From: JAHQVI01 sp964407075
GTDB lineage: Bacteria; Pseudomonadota; Alphaproteobacteria; Rhizobiales; Rhodomicrobiaceae
Reading direction: 5' to 3'
DNA length: 6,423 nucleotides
NCBI GenBank assembly: GCA_964407075.1
Contig: CAYOUE010000178.1
Location: 1-6,423, forward strand
A program made the position numbers and the translations under genes. Under the pieces are notes generated by a model. The model saw only the letters and a list, made by a program, of their open reading frames with translations, had not been told where the DNA came from and ran no database searches. Shown here piece after piece: positions 5,442 through 6,423 of the stretch (position 1 is its first letter; every line of letters starts with the position of its first letter).

Positions 5442-5880
5442 TTGCCTGTGGCTCGATGCTGGCGAAGCCCAGAGCCTCGCGCGTCAATGATTCGTGCAGC
5501 GTTGCGTCCAGAATGGTATCGGCTTCGGCGAAGAGATCAATCAGCTCGGCGATGCGCCCACAGATATCGCGCAAGTCGCGCACGAATGCGAGGTCGGAAG
5601 GCAGGTCGATCCGCGCTTCGAGCCAGCGCGGCAATAGGCGGTAGCCGCTCACCGCAAAGCCCCAGACGGCCTCCGGCAATCCCGTGACCCTCCCGGTTCC
5701 ATCGGCGCAGAGCGTGATGGAGCCCGCGTCATATTCGACGGCCGCGACCGGGCCCTGGGTCTGAGTTTCGAGGCGGGCGAAGTCGGGCCGCCTGTAGGCT
5801 GCCGCAGGTTCGCGCGCAAAGGTTTCGACCGCCCTGATCTCTCGCCCGAGGCGCGCTGCGGCCCGGAAGTCTTCAGGGCG
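5425..5880 (-). pseudogene. C-terminal remnant of a type ISP-like restriction-modification enzyme
   Basis: A minus-strand frame reads for about 150 codons up to TGA at 5425-5427. It contains LGREIRAVETFARE near 5810-5850, then GRVTGLPEAVWGFAVSGYRLLPRWLEAR near 5610-5695, and a helical tail with RDICGRIAELIDLFAEADTIL. I recognise the 'P..VW.f.VSGY..L..WL..R' pattern from the C-terminal target-recognition region of type ISP and related restriction-modification enzymes. Everything upstream (nuclease, helicase, methyltransferase) is missing: past about 5880 the frame merely runs antisense to the second small-protein copy until a stop at 5998-6000. No ATG or GTG exists in the frame; the only start is TTG at 5677-5679, in the middle of the conserved block. 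It is therefore best read as a 5'-truncated remnant. The upper boundary is approximate (5845-5900). The family assignment is from memory of the pattern and moderately sure. Confidence 0.6.
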
Positions 5881-5885
5881 CGCCG

Positions 5886-6104
5886 GAAGCCGTCGACTAT
5901 CTGCCCAAGCCCGACGAGGTGCGCGCGCGGCTGCACGCCATGCTCGCCGAGATGCGCGCCGCCGACGCCATGCCGTGGGCCCAGCGCCGGGCGCTTCTCA
6001 ACGCCAAGATTTTCCCGCAGATGGCGAACTGGCTGCCCGAGGACGAGGCGGCGCAGCTCCGCTTCGCATTCGAGGCCGAATTCGCGCGTCTCCAAGCCGC
6101 GTAA
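5886..6104 (+). pseudogene. 5'-truncated second copy of the small protein
   Basis: The plus strand encodes PEAVDYLPKPDEVRARL followed by MPW, FPQMANWLPEDEAAQLRFAFEAE and a final RLQAA, ending in TAA at 6102-6104. It is homologous, about half identical, to the C-terminal 68 residues of the product at 5139-5441 on the opposite strand. The N-terminal segment with the clamp-like motifs is absent, and upstream the frame soon meets TGA at 5835-5837. The only early start is GTG at 5919, within the conserved domain and without a ribosome site. The coding signal begins just where the minus-strand restriction-modification-like frame loses its upstream part. An expressed short form from GTG cannot be excluded. 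Confidence 0.65.
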
Positions 6105-6114
6105 ACGCTCAAAA

Positions 6115-6136
6115 CATATAAAGACATCTTTATATG
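6115..6136. promoter_or_regulatory. 22-bp operator-like palindrome upstream of ahcY (SahR-type candidate)
   Basis: CATATAAAGA and TCTTTATATG are perfect inverted repeats around a two-base spacer, AT-rich in GC-rich surroundings. ArsR-family SahR regulators sense S-adenosylhomocysteine and control ahcY and methionine-cycle genes in proteobacteria through AT-rich palindromes. The sequence and its place directly upstream of the ahcY -35 box fit such an operator. Two further CTTTAT half-sites follow at 6144 and 6160. Confidence 0.75.
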
Positions 6137-6139
6137 CTG

Positions 6140-6168
6140 TTGCCTTTATCGCCGTGCGCCTTTATAAG
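6140..6168 (+). promoter_or_regulatory. Predicted sigma-70 promoter of ahcY
   Basis: TTGCCT (6140-6145) and TATAAG (6163-6168) are separated by exactly 17 bases, putting the RNA start near 6175 and a leader of about 45 bases before ahcY. The boxes overlap the two downstream CTTTAT half-sites, so bound regulator would block polymerase. A short hairpin GCGGG/CCCGC (6168-6183) overlaps the predicted start; I see no match to known SAH or SAM riboswitch consensus. Confidence 0.6.
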
Positions 6169-6219
6169 CGGGGACAAACCCGCCATGCGGCCAAGTGAAA
6201 CCATATGAAGGCGCACCAC

Positions 6220-6423
6220 ATGAACGATATGAGCCCCGCGAAAGATTTCATCGTCAAGGACATCTCCCTCGCCGATTACGGACGCAAGGAGATCGAGATC
6301 GCGGAAACCGAAATGCCGGGCCTCATGGCCGCGCGCGAGGAATTCGGCGCGTCGCAGCCGCTGAAAGGCGCGCGCGTCGCCGGCTGCCTGCACATGACGA
6401 TCCAGACCGCCGTGCTGATCGAG
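6220..6423 (+). CDS. ahcY: S-adenosylhomocysteinase (5' part)
   Basis: The first 68 codons of adenosylhomocysteinase, which splits S-adenosylhomocysteine into adenosine and homocysteine and keeps the methylation cycle running in the cytosol. Family marks are FIVKDISLADYGRKEIEIAE, EMPGLMAAREEFG, and QPLKGARVAGCLHMTIQTAVLIE, the last containing the substrate-binding CLHMTIQTAVL segment. The gene runs off the window end; the complete enzyme has about 430-470 residues. Three in-frame ATGs exist (6205, 6220, 6229). The one at 6220 has GAAGG eight bases upstream and is preferred; 6205 has only a weak site. The upstream palindrome and promoter suggest repression relieved when S-adenosylhomocysteine builds up. 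Confidence 0.97.
   Translation, partial: MNDMSPAKDFIVKDISLADYGRKEIEIAETEMPGLMAAREEFGASQPLKGARVAGCLHMTIQTAVLIE

Noticed and set aside
5649..6127. Minus-strand frames of 148 and 76 codons across the second small-protein copy
   Set aside because: They are antisense to a frame with clear homology to the product at 5139-5441, and their sequences show no family features.
6168..6204. Riboswitch in the ahcY leader
   Set aside because: Only one five-pair hairpin overlapping the predicted RNA start is visible; the leader is too short and lacks the conserved SAH or SAM-II sequence blocks I know.

Overview
The window looks like chromosomal DNA of a high-GC alphaproteobacterium. Four things point there: a bacterial homologue of the mitochondrial complex I accessory subunit NDUFS4, a 3-hydroxyacyl-CoA dehydrogenase very close to mitochondrial HSD10, a secreted PHB-depolymerase-type esterase, and an ahcY gene behind an ArsR/SahR-like AT-rich palindrome. 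I cannot fix the genus; a Maricaulales/Hyphomonadaceae-like lineage is a guess. The sequence is a draft, with a run of ten Ns at 4758-4767 inside a gene.

Layout. Bases 1-1127 hold a possible 36-residue basic peptide (+), a single-domain asparaginase-like protein (-), a tRNA-Arg(UCU) with encoded CCA (-), and the NDUFS4-like subunit (-), whose upstream region carries an 8-bp inverted repeat. Bases 1327-3477 hold moaE (-), a divergent FabG-like SDR (+), and a convergent secreted esterase (-). Bases 3595-5071 hold the HSD10-type dehydrogenase (-) and, divergent from it, a secreted DUF2141 protein (+) interrupted by the assembly gap.

The unusual part is 5139-6104. A small uncharacterised protein (100 aa, -) overlaps by 17 bp the end of an open frame that resembles the C-terminus of a type ISP restriction-modification enzyme. 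That frame has no methyltransferase or helicase part in the window. It ends near 5880, where a second, about 50% identical copy of the small protein begins on the opposite strand, without its N-terminus. Two 5'-truncated genes therefore meet head to head, as expected of a deletion or inversion scar (or a misassembly). The intact small protein has two motifs, QTDLF and QESLF, ten residues apart, which fit the consensus for binding the DNA polymerase beta sliding clamp.

The window ends in the first 68 codons of ahcY (S-adenosylhomocysteinase). Its promoter region has a perfect 10+2+10 palindrome followed by two further CTTTAT half-sites at exact 16-bp steps. Most other genes are single housekeeping or catabolic units rather than one operon, with divergent pairs at 1797/1916 and 4380/4617 and convergent pairs at 2656/2680 and 5071/5139.
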